A DNA stretch of 64,000 bases, taken from the NCBI RefSeq assembly GCF_018991925.1, contig NW_024756914.1, forward strand, positions 9,770,426-9,834,425. The letters run 5' to 3'. The position numbers and the translations under genes were made by a program. Below are positions 1-11,437 of this stretch, piece after piece. The stretch comes from Homarus americanus. Taxonomy: Eukaryota > Arthropoda > Malacostraca > Decapoda > Nephropidae. Below the pieces are notes generated by a model. That model saw only the letters and a program-made list of their open reading frames with translations, did not search any database and was not told the DNA's origin. Numbering within the stretch: the first letter of the stretch is position 1; every line of letters starts with the position of its first letter.

Positions 1-937
1 CAGTCTGTAGAGTGTGTATGTGTTCAAGAGCTCTCAATTTGGCAGTGTGTTGGAGATAAATGCTTTGTATAATTAATTTTTTAGGCGGATACGTCGGTAT
101 TGTGATATCGAAGGGAACTGTCCGCCAGGGTGGCAGGAAGCGCTGTTGTGTCTCAACTTTGTACAGGTGGTCTAGTCCAAACATCTTCATATGTGTAGCT
201 GTAGTTTGGATCCATTTAGACTCAGTAGTCCCATGGTTCATACATTCTAGCAATTTTAAGGAAACAATGTTATCAGGATCACCACGCAGAAGCCTCAGGG
301 CTATCATGAGGTTGACTTCAATTATTCTATCTTTAACACTGGGTATACCTAGTTCTTTCCTCATATTAAGTACTTTAGTGCTCATGGGACATCCTAGGAT
401 AATTCTGAGGGCTTTATTTTGCATTTTCTCGAGCTTGTCAACGCCTTTTCCGTCACGAATGACCAGGGCTGGTGCGTGGTAATCTATCAGAGATCTTATA
501 TAGCCTAGGTACATTGTTTTAACAATTCTAATATTAGCACCATAGTGCGGGCTGTACCCCGCTACACTTCTAAGAGGTCTCAGTCTGTCAGTACATTGGC
601 GGGTTAGCTGTTGTATGGCAGGTAGGGTACAAGGGACGGAAACACCAAGATATTTAAAAGAAGAAACATAGTCAATAGTGTTGTTACCTATCTTGAACTT
701 GGCGGGGCCGCGTTTGCGGTTACCAGCTTGTTTGTTGAACACCTTAGTTTTCTCAGTGGAGATAATAAGACCGAGGTTCTCACAGGCTGCGTATACATGG
801 TTCAGGGTGGTTTGCATTTCACGATGAGTTTTAGTATGTATAAGAATATCATCAGCATAGCTGATTGAGATATTGCTGGGGTGTCTGGTATTAAATTTAA
901 TAATGCATTCATAAGAACATTGAACAAAGTGGGGCTA
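1..937 (-). pseudogene. LINE reverse transcriptase fragment, palm motif C to C-terminus (I/Nimb-like)
   Basis: Read on the minus strand, this is the second half of a non-LTR retrotransposon reverse transcriptase that runs off the left edge. Seen: a motif B-side segment (SPTLFNVLMN) at about 900-925, the catalytic motif SYADDIL at about 845-866, and a thumb segment with YIRSLIDYH and RIILGCPMST at about 360-500. The reading frame shifts by one base between the first segment and YADD, so the copy is broken. The ILGCP-ST segment matches the same position in the plus-strand LINE at 38250-38310, so both belong to one family. RNase H would lie beyond the edge. Plus-strand open frames here are shadows. 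Confidence 0.8.
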
Positions 938-1574
938 AGTTAACGCACTGTTTTCTAGGCCGTAGGTCCGGGCTTACAAGTACCCCTAGGTCTCTTTCAC
1001 AAGTCGACTTCTCTAGGTTGATGTTGTTAAGGCTGTATACATTATAAGAATTTGTTCTTCCAATATTAAGTACGCCCAACCCCTATCGCTTATATATCCG
1101 TCCAACATATGTTTGAAGCTATCCATCGTATTCGAGTTAAAGATGATGTTTGGTAACTTGTTCCAATCATCCACAACTCTATTTCCAAACCAATGTTTAC
1201 CTAACTCGCTCCTAAATCTAAATTTGTCTAATTTGCCACGAGTTCGCTCCTGGTTGGATAGTTTGAGTACCTTTATTATATCACCTTTGTTTAGCCCTGA
1301 CTTCCATTTATACACCTCTATCATATCGCCCCTCACTCTATGTCTCTCGAGGGAGTGCAAATTAAGATGCTTTAATCTGTCTCTATACTCAAGGTTTCTA
1401 ATGCCTGTCTTGTTATTCTCCTCAGTATGCTTTCTAGGGATTCTATATCCATTCTGTAGTACGGTGACCAGAACTGAACCGCATAATCCAGGTGAGGTCT
1501 CACAAGTGCAAGATATAGTTTTAGAATAACCCTGCTAGTTTTGTAATTAGCACTCCTTTGTATGAACCCAAGTA
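938..1574 (-). mobile_element. CR1 LINE 3' fragment, mosaic of two subfamilies
   Basis: On the minus strand, 1574 down to 1073 encodes the CR1 thumb and C-terminus (LGFIQRS, VRPHLDYAVQFW, SLERHRVRGDMIEVYKW, ending SDRGWA), closest to CR1-B at 32030-32556. From 1072 down to 941 the sequence switches to an upstream thumb segment of the other subfamily: about 130 bp, nearly identical in reverse complement to 1898-2033. The order is therefore not that of one element, because a C-terminus is followed by an internal piece. Several frameshifts are present. The junction with the plus-strand CR1 at about 1575 shares a few bases (GTA), as expected for 5' inversion or template switching. Confidence 0.75.
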
Positions 1575-2655
1575 TCGAGGGGAAAGTTGTAAATTGGATA
1601 AAATCATGGCTCACCGATAGAATGCAGAGGGTCAGCGTAGATGGTGTTAAATCTGAGTGGGTCCGTGTAACCAGTGGGGTTCCCCAGGGGTCAGTACTAG
1701 GCCCACTCTTGTTCATAATCTACATAAACGATCTAGATACTGGGATCAGCAGTGGCATAAGCAAGTTTGCGGATGACACCAAAAAAAGGGCGGCAGATTA
1801 ATTCAGGGCAGGATGCAAATGCATTACAGGAGTATCTAAATAAACTGCAGGGGTGGTCTGAAAAATGGCAAATGAAATTCAACACCAGCAAGTGCAGTGT
1901 ACTTAATATTGGAAGAACAAATACTGATAATGTGTACAGCCTTAATAACATCAACCTAGAGAAGTCGACTTGTGAAAGAGACCTAGGGGTACTTGTAAGC
2001 CCGGACCTACGGCCTAGAAAACAGTGCGTTAATGTTCGAAATAAGGCAAACAGAGTATTGGGTTTTATATCTAGAAGTGTAAGTAACAAGAGTGCAGAGG
2101 TCTTACTGCAACTATATCTTGCGCTAGTCAGGCCGCACCTCGATTATGCGGTTCAGTTTTTGTTGCCCTTATCATAGAATGGATATAAATTCACTAGAGG
2201 CGGTGCAGCGAAGAATGACAAAAATGATTCCGGGACTTAGAAACCTTCCATATCAGGATAGGTTAAAGAAACTTAACTTGCATTCCCTAGAAAGACGAAG
2301 AGTGCGGGGAGATATGATAGAAGTATTTAAGTGGGTGAAAGGAATCAATAAAGGGGATATAGATAAAGTTCTTATAATATCTGAGCAGGATAGAACTCGG
2401 AGCAACGGATTCAAGTTGGATAAGTTTAGGTTTAGGAGGGAGATAGGAAGAAACTGGCTCACAAATAGGGTGGTGGACGAGTGGAACAAGCTTAGCAGCT
2501 TTGTAGTATGTGCGGGAACTCTGGAAAGTTTTAAAAGGAGGCTAGATAGATTCATGGATGATAGAGAGTGGTAGTAACTCTCGACAGGAGCTGCCATGCA
2601 CAGACCAACCGGCCTATTGCAGACTCCTTATTTTCTTATGTTTTTATGTTATGTT
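1575..2655 (+). pseudogene. CR1 LINE reverse transcriptase, 3' half with 3' tail
   Basis: Plus-strand CR1 RT starting inside the palm ([12 protein letters not shown]), then motif [14 protein letters not shown], motif C KFADDT at about 1768-1782, and the thumb and C-terminal region down to SFKRRLDRFMDDREW, stop near 2574. Two frameshifts (about 1785 and 2155) break the frame. The 3' end carries degenerate copies of the octamer TTCTTATG (2630-2660), the hallmark of CR1 3' ends. The 5' end abuts an inverted CR1 fragment. It is a subfamily different from CR1-A/B: it shares the CERDLGVLVSPDLRPRK segment with CR1-D. Confidence 0.85.
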
Positions 2656-4748
2656 CCTTTATTATGGAATGCATTCTCCTATATAGTCTCTTATATGGAA
2701 GTTTCACATCTAATGAACCTCGATATAACAGACTACACTCTCCCATATAGTCCGTAAAATAGATGCCACAATGTAAAGTACTTCGTCACAGCATATAGCC
2801 CAGGGGAACACTTCTACTCTTAACACAACATGTGCTCTTGAAATATGTTTTGTGGCGTGACAAGTATTATGTGCAGTGTAAATGTGATGTGACTCACGAT
2901 TGATTTGAGGTTAGGTTAGGTTAGGGCAGGCCGGGCCAGGCCAAAGGTCGCCCTAGATATCTCAAACCACCTTATCCAAGCCTAAATGTGCTCTACAGTA
3001 TATATGTTGTTTCTTATACTATGTGTTCATTATGGCACACGAGAGGTTTTGCATTATACATATATGGTTTATCGATGTCATTTGCCACAACCTAACACGA
3101 CCCACCAACATTATGTTTATCACCAAAACTCACTTGACACCACTCTTCTGTTGTTCACTCCTGAATGTTTATCCCTCTCACTTAAGAACATAAGCTTCTT
3201 CCAAATTCAATAGAGATTATCCATCACCATGACGTATCTCGACTGTAAGGTCCGGCCAGTGCAATGCATGGAATGAGTCCATGTGGCGTGACGCTCAAAA
3301 AAAGAGATGGGGCCCATTTTTCAACGTAACTTTCTGACAATGAATCTTTAACGTATTGTTGTAGTTGTACTTTAGACGCTGTTTTAGCCTTCATTATTGT
3401 ACAATTGCTAAAATGGGGGTAGTTAGATGTGTTTTCATGCCTCCATTTGTGAGAAAAAATATATCGTATGAATGATAAAAATCCGGAGACTGCAGTATTA
3501 AGCAGTATTAACTAGATCTTAGCGAATTCCGACTCCTCGCGTGGTGAGTCAAGCTATGGTTGTGTGTGTGTGTGTGTGTGCGTTGTTGGCGGGAAGCCGA
3601 GCCGTGGATGTTGACGCCAAGCTATCAGCTGACTACTTGGATGTATGTAAACAAGGGAGAAGCGCACGTTGAGTGTCCTTGGGTACTGCGGTGTTGTACA
3701 GGCGGGGAAACACTATACTGTACGGTATAACATCAACTATTTTTTATGGAATCAAGATGGCCCCGTGATTCGCTAATTTCGCACCTCTGAGCAACGTGAA
3801 TCTTCCTTCTTCCATTTTGAAAGAAATGTTAAATATTATATTCTTTTATTTCTGCAATGTAAAAGCAACAAGTCTACTTTAAATATAAAGTAAAATCTGT
3901 TTTTATTTACTCAGAACTTTACCTGTAGTTTAGTCTCGTCTTCAACCTTTCAATGAATAGATTTCACTTTATTTTGTATTGCAGAATACCGAATGTCTTT
4001 TTTCATTTGATTAACTATTATTTTCGTGTATATTTTAAATATTTTATACAGTTTGTAGAAATGTATTAATTAAAATTAAAATAATTGTAATTTGATAGAA
4101 TTTTGTCATACCTCGAATATTTTTTTTAGTGGTCTGGAAAGGTTCAGACACGAATCCAGAAAACTCTCATTTTTCGCGAGTGATATCACTGATCGCGACC
4201 TGCCGTCCAGTAAGCGTGGGGCGGATTTTGTACCCTCCATCTTGACAGTATCATGAACCTCGGTTCAGGACGGTACACCCAGTCCCACACCTATATCATG
4301 AACAGAGGTACACACACGGCAACACATACAAGAAGCAACAAGCGTGATTGGCTAAACTCACCCCATTCAAGGTCTACACAATTTCCGTAACAACGTAACT
4401 GGGGCCATCTACCCTCTCTTTACCTCGTCGTCTTCTTAGTCCTATATTTATCATGGTTTGTGGTGATGATATTTACTTGTTATTATAGTGGAGAAGATAA
4501 TGTAAGTCTTATTGATGATGCTAGATAAATATTTAGTCATGAATAATAATAATTATTATACCATATACAATCTGATCTTATATGGGATGGTGGCGTCAGT
4601 GTCTGAGCTGTGACGCAGAGTGACGGTGGTTGTCCTTGACCGTATTGTAAGTTGACTCTCTCTCTCTCTCTCATTTATGACCATTACCTTCATCTCTACT
4701 TCCCATTATCCTGATATTCCTTCTCTCTGTTTCTTTAAGTTACCTTAA

Positions 4749-4750
<2 letters not shown>
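2656..4750. other. Gene-free stretch with microsatellites
   Basis: I see no coding sequence with recognisable motifs here. It holds a short TTAGG run (2908-2927), a GT microsatellite (about 3561-3581), an AT-rich part (3830-4110) and a CT run near 4655-4675. Short open frames (for example 2986-3213) lack any family motif and have no support as genes. Confidence 0.6.
2908..2927 (+). repeat. Short TTAGG telomere-type repeat
   Basis: Three to four consecutive TTAGG units, followed by a GC-rich stretch. TTAGG is the usual arthropod telomere unit. This run is too short to mean more than an interstitial trace. Confidence 0.6.
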
Positions 4751-4782
<32 letters not shown>

Positions 4783-4819
4783 ATAAATTGAATAAATATA
4801 AAATCTTTATTTAATTTAT

Positions 4820-4853
<34 letters not shown>
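4751..4853. repeat. Long GT/CA palindrome
   Basis: A (GT)15 run (4751-4780) is followed by an AT-rich core of about 40 bp and then a (CA)16 run (4822-4853). The core flanks are themselves complementary: GTCCATAAATTGAATAAA against TTTATTTAATTTATGGAC, with one mismatch. Together the arms are about 47 bp each with a loop of under 10 bp. This DNA could form a cruciform or a strong hairpin. Confidence 0.9.
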
Positions 4854-4855
<2 letters not shown>

Positions 4856-4891
4856 TATATACTGTCATAGTTCACTGAGTATAATTATCAA

Positions 4892-5297
4892 CCTTAATAC
4901 ACACACAGCAAGCTTGGAACACATACAACAAGCTTGATACACATACAACAAGCTTGATACATATACAACAAGCTTAGAACACATACAACAAGCTTGGTAC
5001 ACATACAACACGCTTGATACACATACAACAAGCTTGGAACACATACAACAAGCTTGGTACACATACAACAAGCTTGATACACATACAACAAGCTTGGAAC
5101 ACATACAACAAGCTTGGTACACATACAACAAGCTTGATACACCCAACAAGCTTGGAACACAGATAACAAGCTTGGAACACAGACAACAAGCTTAATAAAC
5201 ATACAACAAGCTTGGTACACATACAAAAAGCTTGTTTACACACAACACCCTTAGTACACATACATAAAGCTTGGTACACATTCAGAAACCTTGATAC
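4892..5297. repeat. 20-bp minisatellite with a HindIII site in most units
   Basis: About 20 tandem copies of a 20-bp unit, roughly ACACATACAACAAGCTTGGT with GA/AT variants at the end. Units become more degenerate towards 5300. Because 20 is not a multiple of 3 and the unit has no stop on the minus strand, three overlapping minus-strand frames stay open (Cys/Tyr/Val-rich). They are not genes. The array ends directly at the start codon of the LINE ORF1 at 5298, which could mean it is the element's 5' region, or that the LINE inserted into it. Confidence 0.9.
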
Positions 5298-6784
5298 ATG
5301 TCAGACTTTAATCCGGTAGAGTTTGTCACTGATCACTCGGTAGAGCTTCTAAAAATCTCTAACCCTCACAAGGATAATCTCCGCTATATAGCCACACATT
5401 TTAGAATACAATTTGGTGCTGACTTAACCAAAACACAGTTAAAGGACATAATGCTAGAACACTTTGGCGAGGAGGTTGATGATAATGTTGACGGTACAGA
5501 CTCTGCCAAGGCTGTAACAACTGTCACTGACACCCAACCTTACTGGAGTTAGAGGAAGTAATGCTTGAGGCCTTCCCCGAGAACACTACCAATTTGATGA
5601 AAATTAAGTGGTTGAGCGCCCTGAATGAGGAATATCACAAGACTATGCTGAATGTTGTCATGCCAGGTAGCGCCCCTCGTTTCGTCTATGTACGCCGAGA
5701 GGAGGCGGGTGCTATCTAACGCTTCATTGATGGAAAGGTCGGCTCACTACATCTCAATAAGCGAGATGAACCTGTCCGACCCCCAAAAATGAAGGAATAC
5801 CTTGTCACCCACTTCCACAAGGGTATTCCCCCCAGTGGGGCTGTCACTTCCGGGCGTCCACAGAGCAAGAAGACTTTATAAGGATGGTGCACAACTTAGT
5901 AGGATCATCATTGTTTGGAAAAGGAAGGAACCACCTCCTGAGGAATACTGCTTCTTCGGCAAGTATGGTACTCCAAGTAACATCAGTCGGTGGACTCCTC
6001 CCCCTCTGGTGTCCTACAACTGCTTCGGGATCAATCGTGAGGCGAAATACTGTCACAAGACAGCCGCCTGCGGCATCTGCGCAGGAATGCATAGCACGAG
6101 GAGCTGCCCCACCAAGGAAGCTGCCTCCTGGGAGGGGAGACAGCAGCCCCCCCCCCACCTGGGAGGCAGTGTTCCAGATGCAGGGAGGAGGGTGTGACGG
6201 CCTGGCACCCCAGTTGTCCTGAGAGGCCGTCTCCATCCACAATAGCGGTCCCACTCAGTGATGCCAAAGCGGCCGGATCGCCTCCACCACCTGAAGTCAA
6301 CAGGCACAGTGACTCTCCTTCGTTAGCCAATGCAGGTCAGGTTAAAGCCTGCCAAGTAAGTGTACCAGTGAACAATGGCAGTGATAGTGTCAGTGGAGCT
6401 TCTGAAGGAGCTCGTGCCTCCTCTCATAATGATGCGAACTTAAGGGTGAGTAGCCAGAGCGAGACCGAAAGTGATGGAAGCATGAATGGGGAGAATGAGC
6501 CCCAGACTGCCAGCGTGGTCTCTTTAATAACTCCAGGTCTGAAGACTGTCCATAACCCTGTACTTCTTCCAATATTTTCGGAGGAGGAACTCGCGGGACT
6601 GATGAAGGAACCTGTGTATTAAAAACCTACTGGAATAAGGGCTGTGAGACGCATTATCCAGAACCCCAGGGGTGATGAATTTGAAACGATTAACTTATTG
6701 GTCAGGTTGATCTATGAAACCAACACGCGACTCTCTATGCTCAGTTCAAGGTGGAACGAGTAACATGAACGCTTAGGTTCATTT
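5298..6784 (+). pseudogene. LINE-N ORF1 (gag-like, CCHC knuckles), frameshifted
   Basis: Starts at ATG 5298 (MSDFNPVEFVTDHS), an 84-residue open segment with a SAP-like N-terminus, then broken by a stop at 5552 and several frameshifts. About 6018-6110 encodes cysteine knuckles of the LINE ORF1 type (YNCFG...KYCHKTAACGICAGMHSTRSCP). The C-terminal part is open from 6194 to 6622, is acidic and Ser-rich, and is followed after a stop by RAVRRIIQNPRGDEF. ORF1 proteins of this type bind the element RNA and bring it to the target. The start is chosen because ATG 5298 follows the minisatellite directly. The ORF ends where the G0 LTR begins. Confidence 0.7.
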
Positions 6785-7494
6785 TGTAATGATTGTTTAG
6801 CAGACCAAAGCTTACAGCCAAGAGAAGAACAACACATATAACAGTGAGTAGATGCCCTCGTGGTAACCTACACCCACAAGTTGACACACATTACAGTGAC
6901 CCAGGAGACCTGTCCCCGGCCACTAAGTACTTGAGTTAGCCGGGTGATATGACCTTCAACCACACCTTGCCAAGACACACCCAGCTTAGTGTTAATTGGG
7001 AGAGGCCATTCGCCGGCTGATTCTCCTCCATACAAAGGCCCTGAGTCCCGTCCATGGGGGATTCTATTCATTCACATATTACTTCAGACATCACTTTCAC
7101 GTCACTATCGACAGAGGACAGAGTCACGCTCTACCTCCCTCAGGTCGGGAGGGAAACTTTCCTCCCGACCACCGCGTCACCAGCTAGCAAAGTCTCCCAT
7201 AGGAGACATAGTCCAGCAGCACCCGCTGGGCCTCCCTCAGGTCATGTGAGTCATTGTCAGAGCTATCCATAGGGTGAATTCCTTATGATGGGAAGTGTAT
7301 TCATTTTATGTTTGTGTCCGAGAGTCAGTGTCTAGTAACGTAAATATAATGTTCTAGTAACTTCGATATAATGTTCTATTAATGTGTCTGTGTCATCGAG
7401 TGAATAATAAATAGCTGTATCATTAGAGGTGGTGTTTGAGAAGATTTCCCCGAAGAGCGTATTTATAATTACATCTAAATCCCCCCCCATTTCA
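6785..7494 (+). repeat. G0 5' LTR
   Basis: Begins TGTAATGATTGTTTAG and ends ...CATTTCA, then a PBS-like TGGCGGCAGCG follows. It aligns along most of its length with 33283-33936 and, more distantly, with the solo LTR. The TATA-like site seen in the solo LTR (TATAAAGG) reads TACAAAGG here (about 7030). AATAAA lies near 7408. It lacks about 80 bp near the 3' end that the other copies have. Confidence 0.8.
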
Positions 7495-8354
7495 ATGGCG
7501 GCAGCGTACTTAACGTAAACCCACGCCCTTCCCTCGTTTAGCCATTACACCTGGCTCGTCTCATCCTTCATTTAATTCAGCTTGAGTATTGCTAAAAGTG
7601 TGTAATAAGGAATTCCTGTGTAGTAGCGTGAAAAGTGTCCGAGTGTGTCACCTTTACAGCTCAAGTAAATGTTTCTCATCATGGTATGTGCGAATTTTAT
7701 TAGCATAACTCCCCAGAATATGTTCAGTGCTTAATATAATTTCTCAGTGTCCCCCGCGATCTGTAAAGTTCTCAGTATCCCAAGTGCATTTTAATTTTCG
7801 GTCAGTGTTAAATGTACCCATTGTATTTTAGTGATAGAAGCTGTGTCCATACTAACTGTTAAAACCTTACACGTCTTACAACCTACATCCTCCTCCGTGT
7901 CCTAATCCCCACCTCACCCTCCTTACCCTTCCGTCCCCGCCCCGGCCCGGCCCGCCACGCCTCATCCCACCAGCCCCATCGCGCCCGCGTCTTTCTTGCC
8001 CCACCCTGCCCCGCCTCGCCCCATGTTACCACTAATCCCCAGTCTGTTTTGCCCCGTAAGTTATGCTTTGAAATTAATGGTTCGTGCAATAATTGCAGAG
8101 CTTCACTCAGAGTATTTTTATGCTAGTATGATTTGTAATGTACTCTTTGACGCGTAGTGATAAATAATATTCAGTGCAGTGAGCAGAGCATCACTCCCCG
8201 GACCCAACCAAATGAGAATATTGTCGTGACGGAAACCATAGTTGCCAAACATTGACGTAACGAATAAAGTAAATATTTTTTATATGGATGCACTGCCAAC
8301 TAATCCATCATCCCTTTAGGATTGTCTTTCTCTGTCAAATGCCACACACAGTAC
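7495..8354 (+). other. G0 leader, no gene seen
   Basis: Follows the 5' LTR. TGGCGGCAGCGTACTTAAC at 7496 sits where a primer-binding site belongs. The rest has no convincing open frame. A C-rich tract lies at 7880-8040. It ends with CACAGTAC (8347-8354), which recurs at 30554-30561 as the other side of the CR1-A insertion. Confidence 0.55.
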
Positions 8355-8451
8355 CGCCCCATGGCCAGCTGGACTTCAACCACAGTTGTGTTCTGACCTC
8401 ACTAGAGGAAAGGTCACGGCAGGCTTAGCTCCCGGGGGATACTTATCAGAT

Positions 8452-9275
8452 ATGGCCAGTGCTACGTGTGGTCGGGGGGGTTCGCTTTTGTGGGTCGAGT
8501 TGGAGAGGGCCAAGTTAGAGAACTTGAAATTAAAGGAAGAGATGGCGAGGATGAAGGAAGAGGCGAGACAAGGAAAACCCGTGTCTGACGAAAACTCAGG
8601 CGAATGGAAGGTTGTGAGGAGAGGGACGACCAAACTGGCGGTGAAAAAACACACCAAGGATAAGACAACAATGGCAACAACAGCTAAGTGTACCAACTCG
8701 TTCAGTCCCTTGATAGACGAATTGGACGTTAGTACAGTCAGGGACAGGGCTGACAACGAAGGTACAAAAACTTTAATTGTTGGCGACTCACAGGTACGGT
8801 ACTTGGACAGAGCTTTTTGTGGTAAAAATAAAAATAGGATGAGGGTGTGTTTGCCAGGATCTGGGGTGGGGGATATAGTTGACAGAATGGACAATATCTT
8901 GTCTGGTAATGGGAACAAACCCATTATCTGCCTCAGTGCAGGAGGCAATGATATTGGCCGGTGTAGGAGCGAGGAGCTTCTTGATAAGTTCAAGACAGCT
9001 ATAGATCGTATTCGGACTAAGGGAGGGATCCCTATCATATGTGGTTGTCCTGCCTAGAAGGAGAGTTGGCAAGGTATGGTTGTCAAGGGCAGTTGGTGTC
9101 AACGGCCGTCTTGACAGATATTGCAAGTCAATATCAGTCCCATTCATTGACAACTGGGACAATTTCTACGGCAGAAGGGACCTTTATGCTAAGGATGGGG
9201 TGCACCTGTCTCGGGATGGGGTGGCAAGCCTTGCTGGGTCTCTAGAGAGGGGCAGTTCAAAAGATATCGAAGTCT
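8452..9275 (+). pseudogene. CR1-A ORF1: coiled coil and SGNH/GDSL esterase domain
   Basis: From ATG 8452 (MASATCGRGGS) the protein has a charged helix (ELERAKLENLKLKEEMARM) and then an esterase-like domain: VGDSQVRYLD at 8779-8808 (GDS block), GGND at 8941-8952 and DGVHLS at 9194-9211. These match the catalytic blocks of SGNH hydrolases, a domain known in CR1-type ORF1. A one-base frameshift near 9045 (C-G-C-P-A instead of GV-LPRR) breaks the ORF. After the shift, the frame runs on without a stop into the endonuclease, whereas CR1-D has a stop at 41841 between the two. The upstream in-frame TTG at 8386 is not a likely start. Confidence 0.85.
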
Positions 9276-9371
9276 TTAAACTGCTAGGGGAACATATGGG
9301 CAAGGGGGTGGAGGAGACTGCAGTGGGAGTGGGTAAACAAAGTGAACGATTACAGGGAAAGTGTGTTAGGA

Positions 9372-10646
9372 ATGATGACAAAACTAAATTAGACAGTATG
9401 AGGAACAAAATGGATGATATTAGGGTCTTGGTATGTACAGAAAAAATCGATATAATAGCATTCACTGAAACATGGATCAACCTAAACTCACGTGAGTTGC
9501 CGGTCGAATACCAAATTGCAGGTTACAAATTATTCCATACCGATAGACAGATCAGGAAAGGAGGCGGAGTAGCAATCTATGTCAGGTATAATCTGAAGTG
9601 TGAAATAAATAAGGAAATAAAAACTGAGCGGTATACAGAAACAATTTGGATAGAATTAATCGACGGTAGGGAAAAATTAATCACAGGAGTAATATATAGA
9701 CCTCCCAATCTTGACAGAGTTAATGAGTGTCTTATCTGGGATGAAATGCGCAGGGCTTCCATACACAACTAAGTCTGTATAGTAGGCGACTTTAACCTTG
9801 GCCAAATAGATTGGATTGACCTTACGGGCAACTCAGAATCAGAGGATTTTCTCGAAACGATCCAGGACTGTTTCCTAAGTCAACACATAACCGAACCCAG
9901 CCGGGGTAATAATATACTCGATTTAGTTCTGTCGAACAGAGAAAACCTCATTAGCAATGTCGAGGTAGGGAACGAACTTGCAAACAGCGATCACAAAGAA
10001 ATTAGATTTCAGTTAGATTTTCAGGGCAGATGTAAGAAAAATTCCACAAAAGTCCCAGATTTCAGTTTGAAGAGGCAGTTGAGAGAAGGGGTATCACGCT
10101 TGGGGGTGAACTACACCGACCTCACCCCACCCATGGACCTGACGGTTGAAACCGAACTGATAACGAGATCTGAGGTTGCCGAGTTCCACGACAATTTAAA
10201 TAATGAGTTACTTAATGCACAAAGGCAGAACATACCATACAAAAAACTCAGATCAATCAACAATGACCCTAAATGGATAAATAATTATTTAAAGAACATT
10301 ATTGGCCAAAGGAAGGCTATAGGTAGAAGGATAAATCGTGGCGAAATTTATCTCCGGGATTATTATAAGGTATTGGCCAGTAGGGTTAAGACCGAGAAAG
10401 GAAAGCAAAGAGGAATAATGAGGTGGGGATAGCAAGGGAGGCGAAGACAAACCCCAAAGGATTCTATCAAGTGAATCAAACTAAAACACAAGAAAAGATT
10501 GGACCAATACAGTCAGATACCGGCGAGCTAACTGATAACAACGGAGAAATGAGCAATAATCTGAATAAATACTTTTCAACAGTTTTCACCACCAAAAATT
10601 TAAACATGATACCCGAGGAACCGTCTCTATTCAGAGATAGTGAAGA
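9372..10646 (+). pseudogene. CR1-A ORF2: EEP endonuclease and linker to RT
   Basis: Apurinic-like endonuclease that would nick the target DNA. Motifs seen: IDIIAFTETWIN (9450-9485), YRPPNLDRV, VGDFNLGQIDW (9784-9815), ILDLVLSN and NSDHKEIRF (9985-10010). A TAA at 9770-9772 and a frameshift near 10425 interrupt the frame. The ORF continues through the linker (PKGFYQVNQ, LNKYFSTVF) and stops at EPSLFRDSEE, where G1 is inserted. The canonical endonuclease start (YTNSRSIKNK in CR1-D) is reduced here to DSMRNKMDDIR, so some N-terminal residues are missing. Confidence 0.85.
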
Positions 10647-11372
10647 TGTCATGGATTGCGCTGGGCCTCCCACACAACCCATCCCAAATGTTTGTTTAGG
10701 TAGAGATAAGGTACCCGATAGGGGTCATCTCACGCCTCAAAACCACATTATAGCCAGTGGGCTTTAGACCTTGGGTTATAGAAGACCTCCTGCTCCGCGG
10801 ATTTAGAACAGGGGCCATACAGTCCTACCAGTGCTACGAGTCTGTGTGTGCAAATCCCCGAGATTGTTGTTAAGTTCAGCGACAAGTTAACACATCCTGT
10901 AAAGGAAGTGATCAATGATGAGGACCTGTTTGCTACAAGAGCACTCCAGGCCGGCCTAATAGATCTAAACGATTAATTCTCCAGGTTGACAAACTCTCCC
11001 TTATAACTTACGGTACTGTGCCGTGAATGTAAGTGAATGACCTATCCATGCAAATTATAAGTCCAGTGTATGGAATTGTGCCAAATAAACGTAAGTGCAA
11101 TGATCTGCCCGTATCTGTGTTCCCTCTATTATTATTATTACCAAAGGTAATGACTATTTGGTTACGACAAAGTATAACCAATAACTTAGATGGATGTTGG
11201 AAATTAATGGAATTCATTAAATCATCATTTATCATGTACCAACGCATTGAATGCCGGAAGCAGAGTGAAATTCTACATAGTGATACACCATAATCTCCTG
11301 GGTGAGTAACCAGTGTGAAGGTATCTGAGTTCTATGGTAAGAAAACTACTTTCCTGCATTTAAAACGTAACA
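10647..11372 (+). repeat. G1 5' LTR
   Basis: Begins TGTCATGGATTGCGCTGGG and ends ...AACGTAACA, immediately preceded by the TSD GAAGA. The same sequence recurs at 16279 and, after the G2 gap, at 24174-24378. Length 726 bp. Confidence 0.9.
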
Positions 11373-11374
11373 AT

Positions 11375-11392
11375 TGGCGCCCAAACAGGGAC
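11375..11392 (+). promoter_or_regulatory. G1 primer-binding site
   Basis: TGGCGCCCAAACAGGGAC lies 2 bp after the LTR. The TGGCGCCC start is the form used by retroelements primed by a lysine-type tRNA, complementary to the tRNA 3' end. The exact tRNA was not checked. Confidence 0.75.
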
Positions 11393-11437
11393 ACAGACCG
11401 TGGATAATTGCACAATTGTATCGCCCACACCTACACC

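Noticed and set aside
60..482. Plus-strand 140-codon frame
   Set aside because: It is the complement of the LINE RT thumb, whose motifs read on the minus strand.
4865..5279. Overlapping Cys-rich minus-strand frames of about 100 codons
   Set aside because: They follow from the 20-bp minisatellite having no stop in any phase.
4892..5297. CRISPR-like regularly spaced repeats
   Set aside because: The units are directly adjacent with no unique spacers, and the context is eukaryotic.
8376..9038. Minus-strand 220-codon frame
   Set aside because: Antisense shadow of the CR1-A esterase domain, whose catalytic blocks are on the plus strand.
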